NCBI GenBank assembly: GCA_031272415.1
Contig: JAISTU010000088.1
Coordinates: 1 to 16,237 of the forward strand
Source: Bacteroidales bacterium
Lineage (GTDB): Bacteria > Bacteroidota > Bacteroidia > Bacteroidales > WCHB1-69
Direction: 5' to 3'
Length of the DNA: 16,237 nt
Position 1 is the first letter of the stretch; each line of letters opens with the position of its first letter. Below the pieces are notes generated by a model, which was not told where the DNA came from, did not search any database, and was given only the letters and a program-made list of their open reading frames with translations. Positions 1-7,300 of the stretch are shown here, piece after piece. A program made the position numbers and the translations under genes.

Positions 1-90
1 ATTTGGTGGCTCGTGGATATTTTTACCGCCAAAGACAGAGCAAAGAAGTACAACTTTAAAAAGTTTACGCAAGTAACGATGCTGGCGTAA
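1..90 (+). CDS. TM2-domain membrane protein, 3' end only
   Basis: Frame 1 is open from the window edge to a TAA at 88-90 and gives 29 residues beginning IWWLVDIFTAKDRAKKYN. The IWWLxDxF string followed by a basic tail resembles the end of the second transmembrane helix of TM2-domain proteins (two helices joined by a short turn), which are small membrane proteins of unknown function. The gene sits 29 bases ahead of a DUF2752 gene on the same strand. From memory this pairing is common in Bacteroidota, and it supports the call. The N-terminal part lies outside the window. Confidence is moderate because only about a quarter to a third of the protein is visible. Confidence 0.6.
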   Translation: MWWLVDIFTAKDRAKKYNFKKFTQVTMLA

Positions 91-119
91 CGCTATTTTG
101 AAAACGAGACGGTAAAAAA

Positions 120-419
120 ATGGCAACAAAAAAAGAATATTTTCAATATGCTTTGAAAATCTGCAAGTTATGCGGACTGATTTTGTTGCCATTTTTGCTT
201 TCTTTGGTTTCGTTAGACAAATTAGACGGGAAACACAGCATTTGTCTAATCAAAAATCTCTTTGGCGTGGAATGTTGGGGTTGCGGCATCACCAAAGCCG
301 TAATTGCTGCCGTTCAGTTGGATTTTGTCCGTGCATTTCAGTACAACAAATTGATAATCATTGTGATGCCGTTGCTGGTTTATTTGTGGATAAAACAGTT
401 TATAAAACTCAAACTCTAA
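120..419 (+). CDS. DUF2752 family small membrane protein
   Basis: The product is 99 residues and of unknown function. A hydrophobic segment at about residues 15-31 and a second at about 77-93 suggest two membrane helices. Between them lies the family signature: C42, then LFGVECWGCGITKA (about 47-60) with C52 and C55 in a CxxCGxTxA arrangement, followed by the AFQYN motif near 72-76. These paired cysteines and the Gly-Ile-Thr-Lys/Arg-Ala stretch are the hallmark of DUF2752. The ATG follows an A-rich run with no clear Shine-Dalgarno site. It probably belongs to one transcript with the upstream TM2 gene. Its stop codon (417-419) overlaps, tail to tail, the stop codon of the TonB-receptor relic on the other strand (416-418). 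Confidence 0.85.
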   Translation: MATKKEYFQYALKICKLCGLILLPFLLSLVSLDKLDGKHSICLIKNLFGVECWGCGITKAVIAAVQLDFVRAFQYNKLIIIVMPLLVYLWIKQFIKLKL

Positions 420-682
420 ATCTTCACCCTCACCCCTGCCAAAAAATTGAATTTTGGCTGCGCAAGTCCGCCATAATCAACATATTGCGTGTCGGTCAGG
501 TTTTTCAAATCTACATAAATGCTGTACTTGGGCTTTTGCCAGAGCAGGCGCACATCGAGCGTGGCAAAGGGCGCGTATTGTTGTGTGGCGTTGTTTTCGG
601 TGTAAGTGCCGGTGCGGTCGTAAAAAGCGGCTTGCCATTGCGCCGAAACTAAACCTTTCAGGTTAAATTCTCTACATTCATC
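416..682 (-). pseudogene. TonB-dependent receptor, C-terminal remnant
   Basis: Read on the minus strand, this stretch gives about 84-88 residues ending in a TAG. It contains SAQWQAAFYDRTG, APFATLDVRLLW, YSIYVDLKNLTDTQYVDYGG and finally FNFLAGVRVKI. The NLTDTQYxDxGG block followed by a strand ending in an aliphatic or aromatic residue is the standard C-terminus of TonB-dependent outer-membrane receptors, where the last beta strands close the 22-strand barrel. A full receptor has 600-1000 residues and includes a plug domain, so nearly everything is missing. The frame has no Met and meets TGA at 695-697. Homology appears to stop where a dispersed repeat starts at 683, suggesting loss of the 5' part at that junction. 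The fragment is visibly richer in G+C than neighbouring genes, which may mean a foreign origin. It is probably not expressed. Confidence 0.75.
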
Positions 683-729
683 TAATCCTGCTAATCACAC
701 AAATCTTATGAAAATCATGGTTCAGACAA
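683..729 (+). repeat. Dispersed TTCAGACAA element, copy 1
   Basis: This copy runs from TAATCCTGCTAATCA through AAATCTTATGAAAATC to GGTTCAGACAA. It matches the copies at 1021-1071 and 9749-9793 with only a few substitutions over about 45 bases. It lies at the broken 5' end of the TonB-receptor relic. Confidence 0.85.
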
Positions 730-745
730 GAGAATTTTGTGCAAT

Positions 746-779
746 TTTAGAACGTTTTTGGGGCGAAAATACAAAAAAA
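746..779 (+). repeat. Dispersed TTTAGAAC element, degenerate copy
   Basis: TTTAGAAC, a T-rich block, a GGGC/CC block, AAAA and ACAAAAAAA occur in the same order as in the better-conserved copies at 9794-9825 (+) and 7801-7835 (-). The match is imperfect in the middle. It lies just downstream of a TTCAGACAA element, as the copy at 9794 does. Confidence 0.5.
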
Positions 780-849
780 TAAGGGTAATGGAGGGGCGTT
801 ATTTTTTGGCTACTAAGGGTGCTTTAATAAATAAGTTTTTTTATAGTTT

Positions 850-900
850 TATAAAAATCTTAAAAATCATTAAAATCATTCCAAATCATAGTTCAGACAA
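850..900 (+). repeat. Dispersed TTCAGACAA element, copy 2 (diverged)
   Basis: An AT-rich run of ATAAAAATC, AAAATCATT and AAATCAT units ends in GTTCAGACAA at 891-900. The distal part is less like copies 1 and 3, but the terminal 10 bases are identical to the end at 9734-9743. Confidence 0.7.
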
Positions 901-910
901 GGGGAAGGTA

Positions 911-936
911 GAGACGTGGCGTGCCATGTCTTTTTT
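911..936 (+). terminator. Hairpin with T-run (GTAGAGAC family)
   Basis: AGACGTGGC (912-920) and GCCATGTCT (923-931) can pair with one G-U wobble around a 2-base loop, and the stem runs straight into T residues to 936. The shape fits an intrinsic terminator. However, no intact gene ends just upstream on the plus strand, so it may simply be a mobile hairpin repeat. It begins with GTAGAGAC, as the related hairpins at 987-1008 (through its complement) and 7711-7737 roughly do. Confidence 0.45.
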
Positions 937-958
937 GAAATATAAATATTTGGTTATC

Positions 959-986
959 AATATTTTATAATGAATATTTTATAATG
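959..986 (+). repeat. Perfect 14-bp tandem duplication
   Basis: AATATTTTATAATG occurs twice without a gap (959-972 and 973-986), immediately before the perfect hairpin at 987. The unit length is twice the 7-nt period seen elsewhere in this window. Confidence 0.9.
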
Positions 987-1008
987 GAGACGTAGCACGC
1001 TACGTCTC
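987..1008. repeat. Perfect 10-bp inverted repeat (hairpin)
   Basis: GAGACGTAGC (987-996) and GCTACGTCTC (999-1008) are exact reverse complements separated by AC, and TAC follows. Palindromes of this GTAGAGACG...CGTCTCTAC type are dispersed REP-like repeats in several bacterial groups. No T-run follows, so termination is not indicated. Confidence 0.85.
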
Positions 1009-1020
1009 TACAACATATTT

Positions 1021-1071
1021 ATAAAAATCATGCTAATCATATAAATCTTATGAAAATCGTGATTCAGACAA
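1021..1071 (+). repeat. Dispersed TTCAGACAA element, copy 3
   Basis: ATAAAAATCATGCTAATCA, then ATAAATCTTATGAAAATC, ends in GATTCAGACAA. It is nearly identical to copies at 683-729 and 9749-9793. It is followed by an A-run and the heptamer array that leads to the promoter at 1120. Confidence 0.85.
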
Positions 1072-1081
1072 AAAAAACTTT

Positions 1082-1109
1082 CAATTTTCAACTCTCAACT
1101 CTCAACTGA
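1082..1109 (+). repeat. Heptamer array (CAACTCT type)
   Basis: Four consecutive 7-mers are in register: CAATTTT, CAACTCT, CAACTCT, CAACTGA. The last unit ends 10 bases before the TATCTTTG box at 1120-1127. The 22 bases at 1072-1093 are identical to those at 9820-9841. Confidence 0.85.
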
Positions 1110-1119
1110 TAAAAAGGTG

Positions 1120-1127
1120 TATCTTTG
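1120..1127 (+). promoter_or_regulatory. Bacteroidota-type -7 promoter box
   Basis: TATCTTTG matches the TAnnTTTG -7 consensus of the primary sigma factor in Bacteroidota. It lies 40 bases upstream of the ATG at 1168, so it probably drives the 1168-7705 gene set. A TTG-type -33 element is not evident; heptamer repeats occupy that position. The flanking block GGTGTATCTTTGTATTTTAA closely resembles that at 14748-14765. Confidence 0.7.
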
Positions 1128-1167
1128 TATTTTAAGTATTATTTAATTTTTTGAACAAATTTAGAAA

Positions 1168-2031
1168 ATGAAAAAAATATTGATATTTAGTTTAGTATTA
1201 TTTTGTGTATCAACAATATATGCGCAAAATGCGTTGGAGTTTTTCTATAAAAACGACAACTTTAAGACGTGGTTTGAGGACGATTCTACATTGCAAAATG
1301 CGGCAAAAAAAGCGTTGCAAGTGGTTGAATTTAAGCAACTTTTAGCGTCGCAAGGAGTGAATTTTGAAAAAGTGCAAAACTTTTTTCATTTCATTGATTT
1401 TGACAATGATGGCGACCGAGATTTGGTATTTTACGGCAAAATCAATTCGCAACATTATACCATTTTTTTCTCCAAAAAAGACACAACTTATTCACTCACT
1501 TTGTTGGAGAAAGGCATTGTTATTGAGGCGAATACACCGCATCAAAACAACGGCTTGTTTTTCACGCTTTACAATGAAACTTGTTGCGGATACTATATCA
1601 ATACGTTGACGGGTTATGCGTGTATTAACTTTCGCGGGGTGAGTTATTTTAATGTTACAAGTCGTGCGTTGCTTTACAAGGGGACTGTTTTTCCGTCTCG
1701 GCAGTTAGCCTCTCCTGTTCGCTTTAAAACAGTGAAAGTAAGTGATTTACGTATTGCCCCAAAAGTTGATGCGCAACAAATGATAGCCGGCATGCACAGT
1801 TGGGCGGGCAATTCATTAGGGATGTACGCTTTAAATGCAACGGGTATTATTCTGGGGGAATTTCGGGGGCAGGACAATACATTTTGGTATTTTGTGCGTA
1901 TGGACAATCCTGCGGGCATTTATATTCACAGCAATCGGTTAACAACGCTTGAAGAAGATATTGAAAATCCGCAAGATTGTTTTTCTTACGGTTGGATAAA
2001 AGCCGAAACGGTAGAATATTTCCCTCGTTAA
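1168..2031 (+). CDS. Secreted protein of unknown function, SH3-like C-terminus
   Basis: The product is 287 residues. A signal peptide is clear: MKK, a hydrophobic core at residues 4-17, and a probable cleavage near YAQ (18-20), so the protein is exported. Residues 77-86 read DFDNDGDRDL, a DxDxDGxxD calcium-loop pattern of the kind found in FG-GAP/VCBS-like or EF-hand-like proteins. It is followed by beta-rich sequence and a conserved-looking cysteine cluster (TCCGYY, C139 and C140, with C152 after it). The last third (about 188-287) has VSDLRIAPKVD and ends GWIKAETVEYF, reminiscent of bacterial SH3 domains. I do not recognise an enzyme. I recall similar unnamed proteins in Bacteroidota, but no established role. 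It lies 36 bases ahead of the dehydrogenase gene with no terminator between, so they may be co-transcribed. Confidence 0.8.
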   Translation: MKKILIFSLVLFCVSTIYAQNALEFFYKNDNFKTWFEDDSTLQNAAKKALQVVEFKQLLASQGVNFEKVQNFFHFIDFDNDGDRDLVFYGKINSQHYTIFFSKKDTTYSLTLLEKGIVIEANTPHQNNGLFFTLYNETCCGYYINTLTGYACINFRGVSYFNVTSRALLYKGTVFPSRQLASPVRFKTVKVSDLRIAPKVDAQQMIAGMHSWAGNSLGMYALNATGIILGEFRGQDNTFWYFVRMDNPAGIYIHSNRLTTLEEDIENPQDCFSYGWIKAETVEYFPR

Positions 2032-2067
2032 TCAATTGATTTTCAAAATAATATAAAAAAAACATTG

Positions 2068-3015
2068 ATGAAAATAACAGCAGTTGAACCATTAGGAATT
2101 TCCACTCAAAAAGAAGAAGAACTAAATACCCTGTTCCGCAGCAAAGGGTTTGATTTTCAACTATATAGAGACAGGACAGAAGAGGCTACCGAATTGGTAA
2201 AAAGGATGCAAAATGCTCAAATTGTGATGCTGTCTAATATTCCGCTATCGGGTGAAATGCTTTTGCAATGTCCTGATTTACAGATGATTTGTGTTGCATT
2301 TACAGGAATTGACCATATTGATACCGCATTCTGCCAAAATCACAATATCAAAATCACCAATGCGGTCGGTTATGCCAAAGATGCAGTTGCAGAACTTGTT
2401 ATTGCAATGATAATCAATCTGTTAAGGGATATTCCAACTTTGGAAAAACATCTCAGACAAGGAGGCACAAGAGGGCAGTTTTTGGGTAATCAATTGAGTG
2501 GCAAAACGGTCGGCATTGTAGGCATGGGAAATATAGGCAAACATTTGGCAAAGTTGTTGCAATGTTTTGGTTGCAAAATTATTGCTTACAGTCGCAGAAT
2601 TGATGACAATTTGGCTCAACAAGGTGTTGAATATCAGCCATTAGACATACTTTTGCAACGCTCGGATATTGTTTCTTTGCATTTGCCTTTGACGGAGGAA
2701 ACTTTTCATTTGTTAGACAAAAACAGGTTAAAATTGTTGCAGCCACATGCTTTGCTTATCAACACTGCAAGGGGGAATATAGTTGATACACAAGCACTTG
2801 CAGATTGTTTGCAACAAAATCGGATAGCAGGTGCGGGTTGGGATGTGTTTGAAACAGAGCCTCCTTTGCCACCGCAACATCCGTTATTGACGGCACCGCA
2901 TTGTTTGCTCAGTCCGCATATCGGCTATGCGACAAAAGAAGCATTTGAAAAAAGAATTGAAATAGTGGTCAAAAATATAATGGAATTTATTGATAATAAA
3001 CAGATTATAAAATGA
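2068..3015 (+). CDS. D-2-hydroxyacid dehydrogenase, NAD-dependent
   Basis: The product is 315 residues, the normal size for the family that includes glycerate, lactate and phosphoglycerate dehydrogenases, which interconvert a 2-keto acid and a D-2-hydroxy acid. The Rossmann motif GMGNIG is at 152-157. The catalytic set is present: R235 in NTARGNIVD, E264 in WDVFETEP and H284 in LSPHIG. The R-to-E spacing of 29 is typical. There is no signal peptide, so the enzyme is cytoplasmic. The substrate cannot be read from sequence. I chose ATG 2068; an in-frame TTG directly before it (2065) would add one residue. The stop overlaps the next start as ATGA, implying translational coupling to the peptidase gene. 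Confidence 0.93.
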   Translation: MKITAVEPLGISTQKEEELNTLFRSKGFDFQLYRDRTEEATELVKRMQNAQIVMLSNIPLSGEMLLQCPDLQMICVAFTGIDHIDTAFCQNHNIKITNAVGYAKDAVAELVIAMIINLLRDIPTLEKHLRQGGTRGQFLGNQLSGKTVGIVGMGNIGKHLAKLLQCFGCKIIAYSRRIDDNLAQQGVEYQPLDILLQRSDIVSLHLPLTEETFHLLDKNRLKLLQPHALLINTARGNIVDTQALADCLQQNRIAGAGWDVFETEPPLPPQHPLLTAPHCLLSPHIGYATKEAFEKRIEIVVKNIMEFIDNKQIIK

Positions 3016-3800
3016 ACACAACTTTATACGGATTTTGCAATATTGCACTCATTGCTGTGCGTGCAGCCGCCAATCACCGCTCTGAAATGGTAACTCAACT
3101 CCTTTTTGGAGAGGCATTTTGCATTACCAACAGCCAACATTGTGCAGGTTGGGTGAAAATTAAAACGCAATATGATGATTATGAGGGTTTTATAGACATT
3201 TATCAACTCTCTTTATTGCATCCTTCCATTTATGAAAAATATTATTTAAAAAAACAATATAAAATTGCACATAAAGAGTTGAAAATCAAAGATTTAAAAA
3301 GAAATATTACCTTTTTTGCTCCCTTTGGTTCTTCTTTGCCTGTTAATGATTGCGGAGAAATGAAATTAGGCAATGAATGCTTTGAGATTGAGGATAGGAT
3401 TGAGGCTGTGGATTTTTCGCCTGCATTGTTTAAAACTTTGTCGTTTCAATTTTTAAATACACCTTATTTATGGGGAGGGCGAACGATTTACGGTATAGAT
3501 TGTTCAGGGTTTAATCAATTGATTTTCAAATCATTAGGAATATATTTGCCCAGAGATGCCTCTCAACAAGTTTCAATGGGCAAAAATATTGACAATATGG
3601 CAGATATTGAGACGGCAGATTTGGCTTTTTTTGCCGATAAACAAGGAAAAATAACGCATACAGGTATGATTTGGGACAAAGAAAACATTATACACGCAAG
3701 CGGAAAAGTAAAATTGGATAAAATAGATAAAACAGGAATATATTCACTTGAAAGAGAGGAGTATACACATACTTTAAAATATATAAAAAGATTGATATGA
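3012..3800 (+). CDS. C40 (NlpC/P60) cysteine peptidase with N-terminal SH3-like region
   Basis: The product is 262 residues. C40 peptidases usually cleave gamma-D-glutamyl-diamino acid bonds in peptidoglycan stem peptides. The N-terminal part (about 1-70: YGFCNIALIAVRAAANHRSEMVTQLLFGE, then WVKIKTQYDDYEGFID) is SH3-like. The catalytic domain covers about 140-262: YLWGGRTIYGIDCSGF contains the nucleophile C164, H216 lies in THTGMIW, and H228 in IIHASG is the likely third residue. There is no signal peptide, unlike most wall hydrolases. The gene overlaps its neighbours as ATGA at both ends (3012-3015 and 3797-3800). A role in recycling imported muropeptides, as in the YkfC group, would fit a cytoplasmic location, but that is inference. 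Confidence 0.9.
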   Translation: MNTTLYGFCNIALIAVRAAANHRSEMVTQLLFGEAFCITNSQHCAGWVKIKTQYDDYEGFIDIYQLSLLHPSIYEKYYLKKQYKIAHKELKIKDLKRNITFFAPFGSSLPVNDCGEMKLGNECFEIEDRIEAVDFSPALFKTLSFQFLNTPYLWGGRTIYGIDCSGFNQLIFKSLGIYLPRDASQQVSMGKNIDNMADIETADLAFFADKQGKITHTGMIWDKENIIHASGKVKLDKIDKTGIYSLEREEYTHTLKYIKRLI

Positions 3801-4321
3801 TAGGAAAGAAAGTTTTTTTACGTGCATTGGAACTCACTGATGTTCAGACACTTTACGCATTAGAGAATGATGCACAAATCTGGGCAATCAGCCAAACGAT
3901 GACGCCTTATTCTGCTTTTGCATTGGAACAGTTTGTTTTACAGGCAGTTACGAATGATATTTATGCAGCAAAACAATTAAGATTGGTCATTTGCGACATC
4001 AATTCCGGTAAAGCGGTTGGGCTGATAGACCTTTTTGATTTCAACCCTGCTCACAAGCGTGCCGGAGTGGGTATTTTGATTGACAAAGAGTTTAGAAATC
4101 AAGGTTTTGCGACAGAGGCACTGCAATTGCTTATCGAGTATGCTTTTCATACTTTGGAATTGCATCAACTTTTTTGTTCTTTGCCTGAAAATGGACTGCA
4201 ATGCAAACAATTGTTTGAAAAAAGCGGCTTTGAGTTGACCTCCATTCGCAAGGATTGGTACCAATGGAAAGGAAAATGGTACGCTGAACTCAATTATCAA
4301 CTTTTTGCCCCCAAAGAATAG
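3797..4321 (+). CDS. GNAT-family N-acetyltransferase (RimJ/RimL-like)
   Basis: The product is 174 residues, a single GNAT domain that transfers an acetyl group from acetyl-CoA to an amine. The start VFLRALELTDVQTLYALEND is the usual beginning of the RimJ/RimL/SpeG-like subgroup. The acetyl-CoA pyrophosphate loop is R100-N-Q-G-F-A105 (the RxxGxA motif), followed by the helix TEALQLLIEYAF. The end FEKSGFELTSIRKDWYQWKGKWYAELNYQLF is typical of the fold. The substrate is unknown. The ATG overlaps the peptidase stop by ATGA, and the TAG (4319-4321) is followed at once by the mfd ATG, so all are probably on one transcript. Confidence 0.9.
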   Translation: MIGKKVFLRALELTDVQTLYALENDAQIWAISQTMTPYSAFALEQFVLQAVTNDIYAAKQLRLVICDINSGKAVGLIDLFDFNPAHKRAGVGILIDKEFRNQGFATEALQLLIEYAFHTLELHQLFCSLPENGLQCKQLFEKSGFELTSIRKDWYQWKGKWYAELNYQLFAPKE

Positions 4322-7300
4322 ATGCCTGTAAACGATAGAATTTTGGATTTTTACCGACAATCGGCTATAGTAGCAGAATTGTCTAAAATATTGTCTAACA
4401 AGAAGATAAATCATTGTTTTGTGGAGGGTGTTTGTGGCAGTTTGCGAGCCTTAACAGCGGCGGCGACGGCGTTGAAGTGCAATACTCCGCAATTGTTTAT
4501 TTTGCCTGACAAAGAAAGTGCGGCTTATTTTTATCACGACCTTGAGCAATTGCTCGGCGAAGAAAATGCAGATATTGATAACAAAAAAGTTGTTTTTCTG
4601 CCGGATGCTAATTTTTCAAAATCGGGGAAATTATTTTCCACTTTTGATGCTTTGTTGAGAATCAAAACGGTGCAAAATATTCACCACAAAAAGTTGTTGT
4701 GGATAGTCAGTTATCATCAAGCGGTTGCCGATTATGTATCCGATGAGCAACAAATGCAGTCTCAAACAATGGAAATTGCTCTAAATGAGGAGATTATATT
4801 GGATAATTTGATTGATTTTCTTAACGATAAGGATTTTCAATACAATGATTTTGTGGCACAGCCGGGTGATTTTGCTTTGCGGGGAAATATTGTAGATATT
4901 TTTTCATACACAGGTGAATATCCGTATCGTGTTGAATTTAACGGAGATAAGATAGCCTCTTTACGCACTTTTGATTTGGAAAGTCAACTTTCAAAGTCGC
5001 TTTTGCAAAAAATTATTATCACTCCCAATTTGCAAAAATATGAACAGCAGGTGCAACAAGTGAGTATTTTTGAAATTTTACCCCCAAATACAACGCTTTG
5101 GTTTGAAAATTATGAAATTTGTTATCAATTTTTCCAAAATTTGTATAAAAATGTTCCAAATTCAGACACTTTTGATGACAAAATGTTGAATTTTGAGGAA
5201 TTATTGGCAAAAATCAACGCATTTTCGATAATAGATTTTGGCAAAAGTGAACATTTATCTTCTACTTTTTCATTATCTGTCAAAAGTTCACCGCAAATGT
5301 CATTCAATAAACAATTTGAGATGTGGGTGGAGCAACTTTTTGACAATTATGAGCGCGGAATATGCAATTTTTTCTGTTATTCTAATGATAATCAAGCCGC
5401 AAGGGTACGAAATATTATAAGGGATATTTTAAAAACTTCTGCATTTTTTAAGGATTTTTCAGAAACAGAATGCAAAAAATTGGAGAAAAATATGCTTTCC
5501 TTTGAGCCGATTGCGCTGCATGAAGGTTTTACGGATTTGACGGCTAAAATAGCCTGTTTTACTGACCACCAATTATTTGAGCGGTATCATCGTTACAAAG
5601 TAGATGATAAATATCGCAAAAGTGAAACCGTTTTGCTGAAAGATATTTATGAATTGCAGCCCGGCGATTATGTTACACACATTGACCACGGAATTGGACG
5701 TTATGCAGGTTTGGAAAAAATTGACATCAACGGCAAAAAGCAAGAAGCAATAAAAATTTTGTACAAAGAAGGAGATATTCTGTACATTAGCATACATTCC
5801 ATGCACCGAATTGCCAAATATGCAGGCAAAGACGGCATGCCTCCGCCACTCAACCGTCTGGGTAGCAATGCGTGGAAAAAAATTAAAGAAAAAACAAAAA
5901 GCAGAGTAAAAACTTTGGTGTTTGACCTCGCAAAATTGTATGCAGAACGCAAATTGCAAGAGGGATTTGCCTATTCTGCCGATACATTTATGCAGACCGA
6001 ATTGGAAGCCTCCTTTGCATACGAAGACACGCCTGACCAATTGCAAGCCACAAATGATGTCAAAGCAGATATGGAATCTTCGCATCCGATGGACAGATTG
6101 ATTTGCGGAGATGTAGGATTTGGGAAAACAGAAATCGCTGTAAGAGCGGCATTTAAGGCTGTTTGCGACAATAAACAAGTGGCTGTTTTGGTGCCAACAA
6201 CCGTTTTAGCATTGCAGCATTACAACACTTTTTGCGACCGTTTAGCCGATTTTCCCTGCAAAATTGACTATGTTAATCGTTTTCGCACCGCAAAAGAACA
6301 AAAAAATATCATTGAAGATGTACAAAAAGGCAAAATTGACATCATTATCGGCACGCATAGATTATTAAGTAAAGACTTTATTTTCAAGGATTTAGGTTTA
6401 ATTATCATAGATGAAGAACAAAAATTTGGCGTTGGCGACAAGGAAAGATTGCGTTCCATGAAAGTAAATGTTGATACTTTGACTTTGACGGCGACCCCTA
6501 TTCCGCGTACTTTGCAATTTTCGCTCATAGGGGCGAGAGATATTTCGATTATGAAAACACCGCCTTTGAACCGCTACCCGATTGTAACTCAACTGTGTCA
6601 ATTTTCGGAAGAATTGATAAAAAGTGCGGTAGATTATGAACTTCAGCGGGGCGGGCAGGTGTTTTTTGTTCACAATCGGGTGTTTAATATCGGGGAAATG
6701 GCGGCAATGTTGCAACGAAATTTTCCAAAACATAAAATTGCTGTCGGACACGGTAAAATGAAAGGCGAACAATTGGAAAAAGTAATGCTTGATTTCATGG
6801 ACGGCACTTATGATATTTTGGTTTGTACGACAATTGTTGAGTCGGGCTTGGATATTCCTAACGCTAACACAATCATTATCAATGATGCACAAAATTACGG
6901 ATTGAGTGAATTGCATCAATTGCGTGGTCGTGTGGGGCGAAAAAATAAGAAGGCATTTTGTTATCTTTTGACGCCACCGGCTGATATTTTACCCGAAATT
7001 GCCCGAAAAAGGCTGCAAGCCATCAAAGAATTTTCAGACATCGGCAGCGGTCTCAATATTGCCATGCGGGATTTGGATATACGCGGTGCAGGCGACTTGC
7101 TTGGGGCAGAACAAAGCGGATTTATTACCGAAATCGGCTATGAAATGTACGAAAAACTGCTCCAAGAGGCTATTTTTGAACTGCAACAAGAGCAAAATCA
7201 ACAACTTCAAATCAGTACCCCCATTTCTACTGATTATGTGCAAGATTGTGTCTTTGAAACCGACCTCGAACTGCTCATACCCGACAGTTATGTGAGCAAC

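Larger units (their letters stand above)
667..1167. other. Repeat-rich non-coding region
   Basis: About 500 bases with no credible gene. Short open frames here are AT-rich, lack homology-like composition and run through repeats. From left to right the region holds: a TTCAGACAA element (683-729), a copy of the TTTAGAAC element (746-779), a second TTCAGACAA element (850-900), a hairpin followed by T residues (911-936), a perfect 14-bp tandem duplication (959-986), a perfect hairpin (987-1008), a third TTCAGACAA element (1021-1071), four heptamers (1082-1109) and a promoter (1120-1127). It separates a gene relic from the start of the mfd operon. Confidence 0.8.

Noticed and set aside
170..666. 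Two plus-strand open frames (170-652 and 454-666) rich in Arg, Cys and His
   Set aside because: They run antisense to the TonB-receptor relic and through the DUF2752 gene in another frame. The composition is what an antisense reading produces and no protein family is recognisable.
737..970. A 77-residue open frame in the repeat region
   Set aside because: It crosses two dispersed repeats and a hairpin, is Lys/Ile/Phe-rich from AT-rich DNA, and has no recognisable motif.
2065..2070. TTG starts one codon upstream for the dehydrogenase (2065) and glf (14794)
   Set aside because: ATG follows immediately in both cases and is the preferred start. The TTG adds only one residue.
5573..6178. A 201-residue minus-strand open frame inside mfd
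   Set aside because: It is antisense to the conserved RNA-polymerase-interaction and Walker A regions of Mfd. It is Phe/Cys-rich and without domain signals.
6398..6919. A 173-residue minus-strand open frame inside mfd
   Set aside because: It is a shadow of the helicase motor region, whose plus-strand motifs are intact.
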